64,000 nucleotides of DNA from Phaeobacter sp. G2 (GTDB lineage: Bacteria; Pseudomonadota; Alphaproteobacteria; Rhodobacterales; Rhodobacteraceae): NCBI GenBank assembly GCA_025163595.1, contig CP104104.1:55940-119939 (forward strand). The letters are read 5' to 3'. A program made the position numbers and the translations under genes. How positions within the stretch are numbered: the stretch's first letter is position 1; every line of letters starts with the position of its first letter. Positions 37,848 to 46,363 of this stretch are shown here, in pieces. The notes below the pieces were generated by a model. That model saw nothing but the letters and a program-made list of their open reading frames with translations, made no database searches and was not told the origin of the DNA.

Positions 37848-38699
37848 ATGGGAGAGATCGTTCTCGCCGCCAAAATGACCCATGTCCCAACCATGCTGAT
37901 GTCAGAGCAGGAGGGACCAATCAAAGGCAAACGTCAGGCCGCCATTGACGGGCATCGCGAAATCGCCCGCCGCGCCAAGGCGCTTGGGGCCACCACCGTG
38001 GTGATCTGTGACACCCATTGGGTGATCAATGCGGGCTTTCACATCAATGCCAACACCCGCTTTGAGGGCCTGTTCACCTCGAATGAATTTCCGCAGTTCA
38101 TTCAGAACCTGCCCTATGCCTATGACGGCAATCCGGCCCTGGGCGAGGCCATCGCCAAGGCCGCCACTGACAGGGGGGCCTATACGCTCTGCCATCAGCT
38201 GGACAGTCTGGAGCTGGAATATGGCACCCTGGTGCCGATGCGCTTCATGGCCCGTGAACATGATATGAAAGTGGTCTCGGTTGCCGCCTGGGCCACAGTG
38301 CATGACCACGATGAAAGCCGCATTGTTGGCGAAGCGATCCGCGAAGCGATTGAGGCCTCGGATGAAAAGGTGCTGCTGGTGGCCTCTGGTTCGCTCAGTC
38401 ACAAAATCTGGGCCAATAAGGACTATGCCGCCAACAATGGCACCTTTACCATCTCCTCCGAATTCAACCGGCAAATGGACCTGCATGTGCTGGAGATGTG
38501 GAAACAGGGTGATCACGCCACCTTCCTCAAGATGCTGAGCGAATACGCGCAATTCTGCTGTGGCGAAGGCTCGATGCATGACACGGCGATGCTTTATGGC
38601 GCCCTTGGCTGGGATAAATACACCGGCAAATGCGAGGTGGTGACGGAGTATTTCCCATCATCGGGCACCGGCCAGACCAATGTGATCTTCCCGGTCTAG
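37848..38699 (+). CDS. hpaD: 3,4-dihydroxyphenylacetate 2,3-dioxygenase
   Basis: Extradiol ring cleavage of homoprotocatechuate; Fe(II) enzyme of the LigB-type class III family. 283 aa. N-terminal GEIVLAAKMTHVPTMLMSE with H12, CDTHWVINAGFHINAN near 52-67, and LVASGSLSHKIW in the C-terminal half carry likely metal and catalytic residues. CAAGGAG before ATG 37848. It is the defining enzyme that assigns the cluster to the homoprotocatechuate route. Confidence 0.94.
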   Translation: MGEIVLAAKMTHVPTMLMSEQEGPIKGKRQAAIDGHREIARRAKALGATTVVICDTHWVINAGFHINANTRFEGLFTSNEFPQFIQNLPYAYDGNPALGEAIAKAATDRGAYTLCHQLDSLELEYGTLVPMRFMAREHDMKVVSVAAWATVHDHDESRIVGEAIREAIEASDEKVLLVASGSLSHKIWANKDYAANNGTFTISSEFNRQMDLHVLEMWKQGDHATFLKMLSEYAQFCCGEGSMHDTAMLYGALGWDKYTGKCEVVTEYFPSSGTGQTNVIFPV

Positions 38700-38766
38700 C
38701 CGGGTATTTCAGAGAACAACATGACCCAAGGCAACGCCACAGGGCTTGCAGCGGAGGAGAAATCAG

Positions 38767-39624
38767 ATGCGTTTTGCAACCTACACGGCCGAAGGTGAGA
38801 CCTTCTATGGCGCCGTCACCGACACGGGCATGATCGCCCTGAATGACACCTGCCCACAATGGGCCACGCTTTACGATGTGATTGCGGCAGGTGCCCTGGA
38901 AGAGCTTGAGAAACTGGCGGCAGACAAGCCTGTCAGCCATACCGATTTCATCTATGAAATGGTGCTGCCCAATGCGCCGCGCATCTTGTGTGTTGGGGTC
39001 AACTTCCCCGATCGCAACGCCGAATACAAAGACGGCAGTGCCCAGCCAAAATACATGTCACTGTTTCCACGCTTTGCCAGCGGCTTTACCGGCCATGGGC
39101 AAAATCTGGTGCGCCCGCCGGAAAACCACACCCTGGATTATGAGGGCGAAGTTGCCATCGTCATCGGCAAAGGCGGCCGCCGCATTAGCCAGGATGACGC
39201 CTATGACCATATCGCCGCTCTGACGCTCTGCAATGAGGGCACCATTCGCGACTGGGTGCGCCATGCCAAATTCAACGTAACGCAAGGCAAGAACTGGGAC
39301 AAATCAGGTGCCATCGGCCCCTGGCTGGTGCCCTTTACCGATGCCAAACAGCTGGATGACGCCCGCATCCTCACCCGCGTCAATGGCGAGATCCGCCAGG
39401 ACGATGTGCTGTCGCGGATGATGTTCCCCATTCGCCGCGAGATCGAATATATCTCCACTTTCATGACCCTGCAGCCCGGCGACATCATCATCACCGGCAC
39501 CCCCACCGGGGCCGGCGCCCGCTTTGATCCGCCGCGCTATTTGAAACCCGGCGATGTGGTCGAGGTAGAGGTCGAAGGCATCGGCACCCTGCGCAATGGC
39601 GTTGAGGACGAGGTGACATCATGA
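38767..39624 (+). CDS. hpaG: HpaG-type decarboxylase/isomerase (FAH family)
   Basis: Fumarylacetoacetate-hydrolase-fold protein, 285 aa. In this pathway HpaG decarboxylates 5-oxopent-3-ene-1,2,5-tricarboxylate and isomerises the product. LCVGVNFPDRNAEYK, DYEGEVAIVIGKGGRRI (metal-binding E residues), FNVTQGKNWDKSGAIGPWLV and DIIITGTPTGAGA are FAH signatures. ATG 38767 has GGAGGAG upstream. Only a single FAH domain is present, unlike the duplicated HpaG of enterobacteria, so one of the two reactions may be done by another protein. Overlaps hpaH by 4 nt. Confidence 0.85.
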   Translation: MRFATYTAEGETFYGAVTDTGMIALNDTCPQWATLYDVIAAGALEELEKLAADKPVSHTDFIYEMVLPNAPRILCVGVNFPDRNAEYKDGSAQPKYMSLFPRFASGFTGHGQNLVRPPENHTLDYEGEVAIVIGKGGRRISQDDAYDHIAALTLCNEGTIRDWVRHAKFNVTQGKNWDKSGAIGPWLVPFTDAKQLDDARILTRVNGEIRQDDVLSRMMFPIRREIEYISTFMTLQPGDIIITGTPTGAGARFDPPRYLKPGDVVEVEVEGIGTLRNGVEDEVTS

Positions 39625-40421
39625 CACCGCAAGACCACGTCCAGGCCGCCGCCGATCTGCTGCAGGCCGAAGCCACGGGCCAGCAGATCGGGTTGCTGAC
39701 CAAACGCCACCCCGAGATGGGCATGGATGACGCCTATGGAGTGCAAAACGCCATCTACCGCGCCAAACTGGCGGCGGGCCAACAGGTGATCGGCTGGAAA
39801 ATTGGCCTCACCTCCAAGGCGATGCAATATGCGCTCAACATCGACATCCCCGACAGCGGTATCCTGTTTGACGATATGTTGTTTGAAACCGGTGCGACGG
39901 TGCCAGCGGGGCGGTTTATCCAGCCCCGTATCGAGGCTGAGATTGCCTTTGTGATGAAAACCCCCATTGGCGGCGCCGATGTCACCCGCCAGGACGTCAT
40001 TGCCGCCACCGACTATGTGGCCCCTTCGATCGAGATTCTGGATACCCGTATCCTGCGCGCGGACCCGGAAACCGGCCAGACCCGCAGCGTCTTTGACACC
40101 ATCAGCGACAACGCCGCCAATGCGGGTATCGTGCTGGGCCGCGAACGCCACAGCCTTGACGCCCATGATCTGCGCTGGGTCGGCGCCATCACCAGCCGCA
40201 ACGGCGAGGTGGAGGAAACCGGGCTCGGCGCGGGTGTTCTCAATGATCCGGTGGAAAGCGTTGTCTGGCTGGCCCGGCGCATGGCGCAGTATGGCCAGAG
40301 CATCGAACCCGGTCAGGTGATCCTGTCCGGCAGCTTTATCCGCCCCATTGAATGCCCGTCCGGCGCTGATATTCACGCCGATTTTGGCGCCTTTGGCTCG
40401 GTTGACATTCGCTTCGCCTAA
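39621..40421 (+). CDS. hpaH: 2-oxo-hept-4-ene-1,7-dioate hydratase
   Basis: Adds water to 2-oxohept-enedioate, giving the aldolase substrate. 266 aa, typical. The hydratase/FAH-like fold shows GWKIGLTSKAMQYALNIDIPDSG, RIEAEIAFVMKTPIGG and EILDTRI. ATGA overlap with hpaG; 41 bp before hpaI. Confidence 0.94.
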   Translation: MTPQDHVQAAADLLQAEATGQQIGLLTKRHPEMGMDDAYGVQNAIYRAKLAAGQQVIGWKIGLTSKAMQYALNIDIPDSGILFDDMLFETGATVPAGRFIQPRIEAEIAFVMKTPIGGADVTRQDVIAATDYVAPSIEILDTRILRADPETGQTRSVFDTISDNAANAGIVLGRERHSLDAHDLRWVGAITSRNGEVEETGLGAGVLNDPVESVVWLARRMAQYGQSIEPGQVILSGSFIRPIECPSGADIHADFGAFGSVDIRFA

Positions 40422-40462
40422 GGCTCCTGTGACATCAGATCTTATCTATAAGGACATTGCCC

Positions 40463-41521
40463 ATGCCCGCTCCGCACAACCCGTTCAAAGCCGCGCTGAA
40501 AGCCGGAAAACCCCAGATGGGCTGCTGGCTGGGGCTGGCTGACCCTTACGTGGCGCAGATCAGTGCCGGGGCTGGGTTTGACTGGTTGCTTATCGACGCC
40601 GAACATGCCCCCAACGATCTGCGCTCGATCACCGCGCAGATGCAGGTGCTGGCCGGGTTCGACAGCCATGCCATCGTCCGCCCCACCATCGGTGAAACCT
40701 GGATGATCAAACAGTATCTGGATGCCGGCGCCCAGACCCTGCTGATCCCCATGGTCGAAAGCGCCGAACAGGCGCGGGAATTGGTGCGCGCGGTGACCTA
40801 TCCGCCCCATGGTGTGCGTGGCGTTGGCTCCGCGCTGGCGCGGGCCTCGAACTTTTCCGGTATTCCCGACTATCTGCAAACCGCAGATGCCGAAATCTGC
40901 CTGCTGGTGCAGGTGGAAAACCGCGCAGGCATGGCGGCACTGGATGAGATTTTGCAGGTCGAAGGCGTAGACGGTGTGTTTATCGGCCCGGCAGATCTGG
41001 CCGCTGATATGGGGTTCATCGGCAATGCAGGTGCCCCCGAGGTCGAAGCCGCCGTGCTGGGCGCCATGGGCAAGATCGTCGCCGCGGGCAAGGCCGGCGG
41101 TATCCTGACCCTGGACCCAAAGATGCAGCGGGCCTGCCTTGATGCCGGTGCCACCTTTGTCGCCACCAATATCGACGTCACACTGTTTGCCGCTGCCATG
41201 CGCAACACCGCCAAGGCGGCGCTGGCGCTGCTGCCGGATCAGGCCGCGACCGGTAGCGCAAAAACTGAAAACGCCAGCCGCTATTTGCAACAGCTGTGCA
41301 AACACTGGTCGCACAAAGCCACAGCAGAATTTGACGCGGCCCAGGGCAGCATCACTTTTGACACTGGCAACCGGGTTACGATGACAGCCGCAGCCGACCA
41401 ATTGGAGATCACCGCCACCACCGGGCCGCGGGGCGATCTGACACGCTGGAAACAGGTGATCACCGATCACCTGGTGCGTTTTGCCTTTCGCGAAGAACTC
41501 AGTGTTGAATGGGCAGATTAA
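40463..41521 (+). CDS. hpaI: 4-hydroxy-2-oxoheptanedioate aldolase fused to a DUF2218-like domain
   Basis: Class II aldolase that splits 4-hydroxy-2-oxoheptanedioate into pyruvate and succinate semialdehyde. The N-terminal part (about 1-256) is a standard HpaI: LGLADPYVAQISAGAGFDWLLIDAEHAPND, LIPMVESAEQARELV, VQVENRAGM and DGVFIGPADLAADMG. The frame continues through a short Ala/Thr/Lys linker (about 257-271) into about 80 residues (272-352: SRYLQQLCKHWSHK...FAFREELSVEWAD) that resemble DUF2218, normally a small separate protein. ATG 40463 has AAGGA. Total 352 aa, versus about 260 for usual HpaI. No stop or frameshift lies between the parts. Confidence 0.9.
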   Translation: MPAPHNPFKAALKAGKPQMGCWLGLADPYVAQISAGAGFDWLLIDAEHAPNDLRSITAQMQVLAGFDSHAIVRPTIGETWMIKQYLDAGAQTLLIPMVESAEQARELVRAVTYPPHGVRGVGSALARASNFSGIPDYLQTADAEICLLVQVENRAGMAALDEILQVEGVDGVFIGPADLAADMGFIGNAGAPEVEAAVLGAMGKIVAAGKAGGILTLDPKMQRACLDAGATFVATNIDVTLFAAAMRNTAKAALALLPDQAATGSAKTENASRYLQQLCKHWSHKATAEFDAAQGSITFDTGNRVTMTAAADQLEITATTGPRGDLTRWKQVITDHLVRFAFREELSVEWAD

Positions 41522-41528
41522 ATAACCC

Positions 41529-41550
41529 GCCCCAGCCACCGCGCTGGGGC
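41529..41550. terminator. Hairpin between convergent hpaI and ugd
   Basis: An 8-bp perfect stem (GCCCCAGC at 41529-41536, GCTGGGGC at 41543-41550) with a 6-nt loop. The leftward flank reads GGGTTATT on the reverse strand. Probably a bidirectional terminator, without a long T run. Confidence 0.6.
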
Positions 41551-41573
41551 AGTCACGCCAAACTGCGCGATTT

Positions 41574-42740
41574 TTAGTCGGTGCCCGACAGGTCACGGGT
41601 AAAGATCTTGTCCTCTACATCGCGGATGTCATCGGTCACCCGGTTGGCGACGATGACATCTGACACCTGCTTAAAGGCCTCCAGATCCCGTACCACCGCT
41701 GAGCCAAAGAACTCATCTTCCTGCAAGACCGGTTCATAGACCACGACCTTGATGCCCTTGGCCTTGATCCGCTTCATGATGCCCTGGATCGAGGAGCGGC
41801 GGAAATTGTCTGATCCGGCCTTCATCACCAGCCGGTAAATGCCCACCACATTGGGCGCCTTGGCAATGATCTGATCCGCCAGGAAATCCTTGCGGGTATG
41901 GTTGGCATCGACAATGGCGCGGATGAGGTTCTGTGGCACCTCGGAGTAGTTCGCCAACAGCTGTTTGGTATCTTTGGGCAGGCAATAGCCGCCATAGCCA
42001 AACGACGGGTTGTTGTAGTGATTGCCGATGCGCGGATCGTATCCAATGCCCTCGATGATCTGACGCGCCTCCATGCCGCCCGCCATGGCGTAGCTGTCCA
42101 GCTCGTTAAAGAACGCCACCCGCATGGCAAGATAGGTATTGGCAAACAGCTTGATCGCCTCCGCCTCGCTGGGATCGGTAAATAGAACCGGCACGTCCTT
42201 TTTCACCGCGCCCTCGATCAGCAGATCGGCAAACCTGCGGGCTGCCTCACGTTGTGAGCCAACAATGATCCGCGAGGGATGCAGGTTATCGTAGAGCGCC
42301 TGACCTTCGCGCAGGAATTCAGGCGAAAACATCAGATTGTCGATGCCGAGCTCTGCCCGCAGCCGCTGGACGAACCCCACCGGAATGGTCGATTTGATGA
42401 CAATTGTCGCCGCAGGGTTCACCGCCAGAACCTGAGCTATCACCGTCTCGACACTGGAGGTGTCAAAGTAATTGGTATCGGTATCGTAATCCGTAGGCGT
42501 AGCGACAATGACAAACTCAGCGTCGCGATAGGCCGCCTGCGCATCCATTGTCGCCGTCAACTGCAGGGGTTTATCCGCCAGAAAGGCCTCCAGCTCTGCA
42601 TCGACAATGGGGCATTTACGGGCATTGATCATATCGACCCGTGCCTGTGTCACATCCACCGCCACCACCTGATGGTTCTGCGCCAGCAAAACGGCGTTCG
42701 ACAGGCCTACATAGCCAATTCCAGCAACGGCGATTTTCAT
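41574..42740 (-). CDS. ugd: UDP-glucose 6-dehydrogenase
   Basis: Oxidises UDP-glucose to UDP-glucuronate, a precursor for capsular and exopolysaccharides. 388 aa, the same length class as the enterobacterial Ugd. N-terminal Rossmann [41 protein letters not shown], and the catalytic-Cys motif [15 protein letters not shown]. It is divergent from a second nucleotide-sugar dehydrogenase; a UDP-glucuronate epimerase lies 8 kb away, beyond the replication module. Confidence 0.94.
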   Translation of the reverse strand: MKIAVAGIGYVGLSNAVLLAQNHQVVAVDVTQARVDMINARKCPIVDAELEAFLADKPLQLTATMDAQAAYRDAEFVIVATPTDYDTDTNYFDTSSVETVIAQVLAVNPAATIVIKSTIPVGFVQRLRAELGIDNLMFSPEFLREGQALYDNLHPSRIIVGSQREAARRFADLLIEGAVKKDVPVLFTDPSEAEAIKLFANTYLAMRVAFFNELDSYAMAGGMEARQIIEGIGYDPRIGNHYNNPSFGYGGYCLPKDTKQLLANYSEVPQNLIRAIVDANHTRKDFLADQIIAKAPNVVGIYRLVMKAGSDNFRRSSIQGIMKRIKAKGIKVVVYEPVLQEDEFFGSAVVRDLEAFKQVSDVIVANRVTDDIRDVEDKIFTRDLSGTD

Positions 42741-42763
42741 TCCACACCTACAATACTCTGTCC

Positions 42764-42910
42764 CTATAAGGCCTTGTATGTACTCGAAACCACAAGCCAA
42801 GCCAAACCGGAAAGCAGCAGACAGATCAACAGACCGCGACAGCACATTGGCAGGGCTGGTCGCCTGCCCTGTGAAGAGCTATATGGGCATTTAAGAATAC
42901 GCGTCAGCAT
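42764..42910 (-). CDS. Possible small membrane peptide upstream of ugd
   Basis: A 48-codon frame (or 27 codons from an inner ATG) ending 24 bases before ugd. The C-terminal part is a single hydrophobic stretch ([16 protein letters not shown]) after a CCR. No family match. It could be a small membrane protein or leader peptide, or chance in the 185-bp divergent promoter region. Confidence 0.2.
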   Translation of the reverse strand: MLTRILKCPYSSSQGRRPALPMCCRGLLICLLLSGLAWLVVSSTYKAL

Positions 42911-42925
42911 CCAGGTGCCACGGCA

Positions 42926-44200
42926 ATGCAGGAGCAGAGTTTGCAGGATCAGATTTGCATTATTGGCCTTGGCTATGTTGGCCTGCCCCTGGCAGCGGCC
43001 TTTGGTCGTCACCGTCCCACAGTGGGTTTTGACATTGACCACAAGCGCATCACCGAACTGCGCGCCGGCAACGACCAGACTGGCGAGACCTCTGCGACAG
43101 AGCTGACCGAGGCCGTGCAATTGACGCTCACCTCGGACCCCGCCGCCATTGCCGAGGCCACGATCTATATCGTCACCGTTCCCACCCCGGTTGACGCCAG
43201 CCACCGCCCGGATCTGCGCCCCCTGCTGGCAGCCTCCAAAACCGTTGGCGCCGTGCTGAAACCCGGCGATCTGGTGATCTATGAAAGCACAGTCTACCCA
43301 GGTGCCACCGAGGAAGACTGCGTGCCGGTACTGGAGGCGGAATCCGGCCTGCGCTTTAACCAGGATTTCCACACCGGCTATTCGCCAGAGCGGATCAATC
43401 CCGGTGACAAAACCCGTCGACTGGCGGACATAACCAAGGTGACCTCAGGCTCGACCCCCGAAGTCGCAGCGCGCGTCGATGCGCTGTACAATGAGGTGGT
43501 CACTGCCGGCACCCATCTGGCCCCCAGCATTCGTGTCGCCGAAGCCGCCAAGGTGATCGAAAACAGTCAGCGCGATATCAATATCGCCCTGATCAATGAG
43601 CTGGCGATGATCTTTAACCGGATGGGGATCGACACCGAGGCGGTGCTACAGGCTGCAGGCAGCAAGTGGAATTTCCTGCCCTTCCGCCCTGGCCTGGTGG
43701 GCGGCCACTGCATTGGTGTGGACCCCTACTATCTGACCCATAAGGCAGAAAGCCTGGGCTATCACCCCGATATCCTGCTGGCAGGGCGACGTCTAAACGA
43801 CGGGATGGGAACCTATGTAGCGCAACAGATGATCAAGGCCCTGGTCAAGCGCGGCAAGCCGATGCGGCGGGTGTTGGTGATGGGGCTGACCTTCAAGGAA
43901 AACTGCCCCGATCTGCGCAACACCCGCGTCATTGACGTGGTGCGCGGATTGGAAGATTACGGGCTGAGCGTCGATGTCTGTGACCCCTGCGCTGACCCGG
44001 TTGCGGCACGTGAAAGTTTTGGTTTTGAGCTCATTCAAGCTCCAGAAAAAGACACCTATGATGGGGTAATCATCGCCGTCGCACACGCGGAATTTGCCAA
44101 ACTGACGGAACAGGATTTTCGCGCCTTTGGCACGCAGGATGCCGTGCTGTATGACCTCAAATATGTGCTGCCCGCTGCAGCGTCAGATCTGCGGTTGTAG
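42926..44200 (+). CDS. Nucleotide-sugar dehydrogenase, TviB/WbpO-like
   Basis: Oxidises a UDP-hexosamine or hexose to its uronic acid for surface polysaccharide. 424 aa. Rossmann [65 protein letters not shown], and the catalytic-Cys motif [15 protein letters not shown] with C262. The pattern is closer to TviB/WbpO (UDP-GlcNAc/GalNAc dehydrogenases) than to Ugd. ATG 42926 has no strong ribosome site. Divergent from ugd. Confidence 0.88.
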   Translation: MQEQSLQDQICIIGLGYVGLPLAAAFGRHRPTVGFDIDHKRITELRAGNDQTGETSATELTEAVQLTLTSDPAAIAEATIYIVTVPTPVDASHRPDLRPLLAASKTVGAVLKPGDLVIYESTVYPGATEEDCVPVLEAESGLRFNQDFHTGYSPERINPGDKTRRLADITKVTSGSTPEVAARVDALYNEVVTAGTHLAPSIRVAEAAKVIENSQRDINIALINELAMIFNRMGIDTEAVLQAAGSKWNFLPFRPGLVGGHCIGVDPYYLTHKAESLGYHPDILLAGRRLNDGMGTYVAQQMIKALVKRGKPMRRVLVMGLTFKENCPDLRNTRVIDVVRGLEDYGLSVDVCDPCADPVAARESFGFELIQAPEKDTYDGVIIAVAHAEFAKLTEQDFRAFGTQDAVLYDLKYVLPAAASDLRL

Positions 44201-44606
44201 CCCTATGGCGGGGGCCCGCAGCTGGCCACAGATCACCGCTCATACCACGAAGGACCGCCCTCTATAGCAGGGTGATGTTGGCAGCGGTCCAACCCTGGCA
44301 AGGGTCAGTTCACATAATACTTGCGACCGTATCGGGATTGATCTTGCAAAGCCGATTCACGGAAAAGTTGTAACTTATGCCTAAGTTTGCCCATGGGGAT
44401 TCGCGCCAGCACCCTCGGCTCGGTTCTATTTCTTGAATACTTGACCATTCTGTGCAGGACTAATTGGAAACCAAAATGACGGTGAGATTGACAGCGGGGG
44501 AGCGCGTGCTTCTGCCCATCAAGGATAGAAAGTAATAATCGACACCCAAGGACTCAATCCTCTGATTACATTGGGTTTCCAATCTTTTGAAGTAGTGAGT
44601 TTTTGA
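44201..44606. other. 406-bp non-coding gap before the GAF protein
   Basis: No convincing gene. A 10-bp perfect inverted repeat (ATTGGAAACC at 44463-44472, GGTTTCCAAT at 44574-44583) flanks a 101-bp segment just before the GAF gene start. A 19-codon frame (44475-44534) lies between the arms. Lower G+C than neighbouring coding DNA. It probably holds the promoter of the GAF gene. Confidence 0.4.
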
Positions 44607-45836
44607 ATGCAGCAATTGGCATCACCAGTGAATGAGTGGAAAAACCAAGGCAGTTCTGATGAATTGTTGGTCCTCTCCAGCTCAACCGGACGTGACTTTA
44701 TCCAGTTTTTTGCTGAAACTCTGGCTGATTGTTTCGAGATTGACTTGGTCACCATAGGCGAGCTTTTGGTGATGGAGAACGAGCGGATTAGTGTCCTGGC
44801 CGGCAGTATGGACGGTAAACCGCTGGAAGATTTCGATTATCAGGCCTGCTTGACCCCCTGCATCGCGGTGATTCAAACAGCCCAGCCGATAATCCTGCTC
44901 AGCGATGTTCAAAAATCCTACACAGAGGACAACCTGCTGCGCGAACAGGGTATTCGCAGCTACATCGGCATTCCCCTGAAAAACTCCGAAGGAGAGCTCA
45001 TCGGTGTGGTGCAGGCCTCCTGGCGGCGGGAAATTGATCCGGAAGAGGCCGAGCATGTGCTCGAAACCATAGACATGTTTGTCGCCCGCCTTAGCGCCGA
45101 ACTGGTCACTCTTCATGCCATGCGCATTTTGGCGGCCCTGGCTGAGGGCCCAAGCCTGATCGGCAACCTGGACACGCTGCGGCTGCTCACGGAACAGATG
45201 CAGACCGCGCTGAAAGTACGGGTTGCCTTTATTGCGGAAACACTGCCCGAAGACGATCACAGCTTTCGCCTGTTGACCTATTGCCAGGATGGCAAACTCA
45301 TCCCCGACGTGGAAAACGAAATTGTTCCCTATGCGGGCACACCCTGTACCCATCTCAAAGACAAAGACGTCTTTATTGTCCGTACCGAGCTACAAGAGGT
45401 CTTTCCCACCCAGATGCAATACAAGGAGGCCAATCTGGTCTCCTATCTTGGCCAGAACATCCGGGATGAATCTGGTCAGGTGATCGGCCATTTTGCGCTG
45501 CAACATGATCGCGAACTTCTGGATAAGATTCTGCAAGCCGACCTGTTTAAACTCTTTTCCGCCCGTTTGAATCTGGAGCTGCGCAAATTCCATGCCGAGC
45601 AACACCAGCGCGACGGCGGGGAAACGCATCCCCCCACGATGGCCCAAGACGCCGCAGGAAAAACACTGCCGCCAGCACTCGCTCAGAGTGTCAGTGAAAA
45701 ACTCGCCGCGTTGCAGGATCGCGTTGCAGGTTTGGAGAAGTCATTGGAAAATGGCGGCGCGCCGCAAGTGCCTGCCGACCTGAAAGCCTTGCAGGCAGAG
45801 CTGGTCGCAACACAAAAGCTCCTCTCGTCACGCTGA
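44607..45836 (+). CDS. Tandem GAF-domain protein with C-terminal coiled coil
   Basis: A 409-aa soluble protein. It has a first GAF-like domain (about 15-165; SYIGIPLKNSEGELIGVVQASW is the conserved core) and a second (about 180-330; SYLGQNIRDESGQVIGHFALQHD core). A Gln/His/Pro-rich linker follows, then a heptad-like helix (SEKLAALQDRVAGLEKSLENGG and onward). No kinase, GGDEF, EAL or DNA-binding output domain is visible. It may pass a small-ligand or redox signal by protein contact. The neighbour downstream is the replication module on the opposite strand; no functional link can be shown. Confidence 0.7.
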   Translation: MQQLASPVNEWKNQGSSDELLVLSSSTGRDFIQFFAETLADCFEIDLVTIGELLVMENERISVLAGSMDGKPLEDFDYQACLTPCIAVIQTAQPIILLSDVQKSYTEDNLLREQGIRSYIGIPLKNSEGELIGVVQASWRREIDPEEAEHVLETIDMFVARLSAELVTLHAMRILAALAEGPSLIGNLDTLRLLTEQMQTALKVRVAFIAETLPEDDHSFRLLTYCQDGKLIPDVENEIVPYAGTPCTHLKDKDVFIVRTELQEVFPTQMQYKEANLVSYLGQNIRDESGQVIGHFALQHDRELLDKILQADLFKLFSARLNLELRKFHAEQHQRDGGETHPPTMAQDAAGKTLPPALAQSVSEKLAALQDRVAGLEKSLENGGAPQVPADLKALQAELVATQKLLSSR

Positions 45837-45850
45837 GCCCCTGACATCGC

Positions 45851-46363
45851 TCAGATGTAAGGGTCGTAGGCCCATTGCAAAAGGGCCTGCCTTTGTCGTG
45901 GGCGGCAAAAGACATCGCCTGGATAACAATTGGCGCGGATCTGCCCGGCATGGCGGGCAAAGCCGCGCCAGCGTTTGATCTGGATTTGATCAACCTCAGC
46001 CAGACGGCGCCCCAGGTAATAGCGGCAATACCACTGAAACCACCCGCGCGGATCCGGCCCATAGATCCATCCCTTGTCTTGCCAATGGCCCAGGGGTTGG
46101 CGGCTTTTGATGCCAAAATAATTCAGCGACGCATCTGGCTGCGCTGACAGCCGGGCCTTTTCAAACCAGTTTTCCGGGAACTCATTGCGGCAGTCATTGA
46201 GATATTTGCCCTCAAAGACCCCCAGCGCCAGCATCTCTGCCGGGCTGTGAAACGGGGTAAAGCTCTCATCAAAGTCTTCCCCCATTTTGGCCGTCAAACG
46301 GTAGCTGTACCCCTCTTGCATCCGGTCCGAGACTGAAATCAGCGTATCGTTTTGGTCGCTCAT
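45851..46363 (-). CDS. Conserved hypothetical protein coupled to rep
   Basis: A 170-aa cytoplasmic protein, no signal or membrane segment. It is rich in Trp and Tyr, with the blocks EMLALGVFEGKYLNDCRNEFPENWF, LNYFGIKSRQPL, GWIYGPDPRGWFQWYCRYYLGRR and CRPRQRQALLQWAYDP. I recall these blocks from uncharacterised proteins in many bacteria and some fungi, but know no function. Its start codon overlaps the rep stop (ATGA), so it is translated with the initiator. Whether it takes part in replication is unknown. Confidence 0.75.
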   Translation of the reverse strand: MSDQNDTLISVSDRMQEGYSYRLTAKMGEDFDESFTPFHSPAEMLALGVFEGKYLNDCRNEFPENWFEKARLSAQPDASLNYFGIKSRQPLGHWQDKGWIYGPDPRGWFQWYCRYYLGRRLAEVDQIQIKRWRGFARHAGQIRANCYPGDVFCRPRQRQALLQWAYDPYI

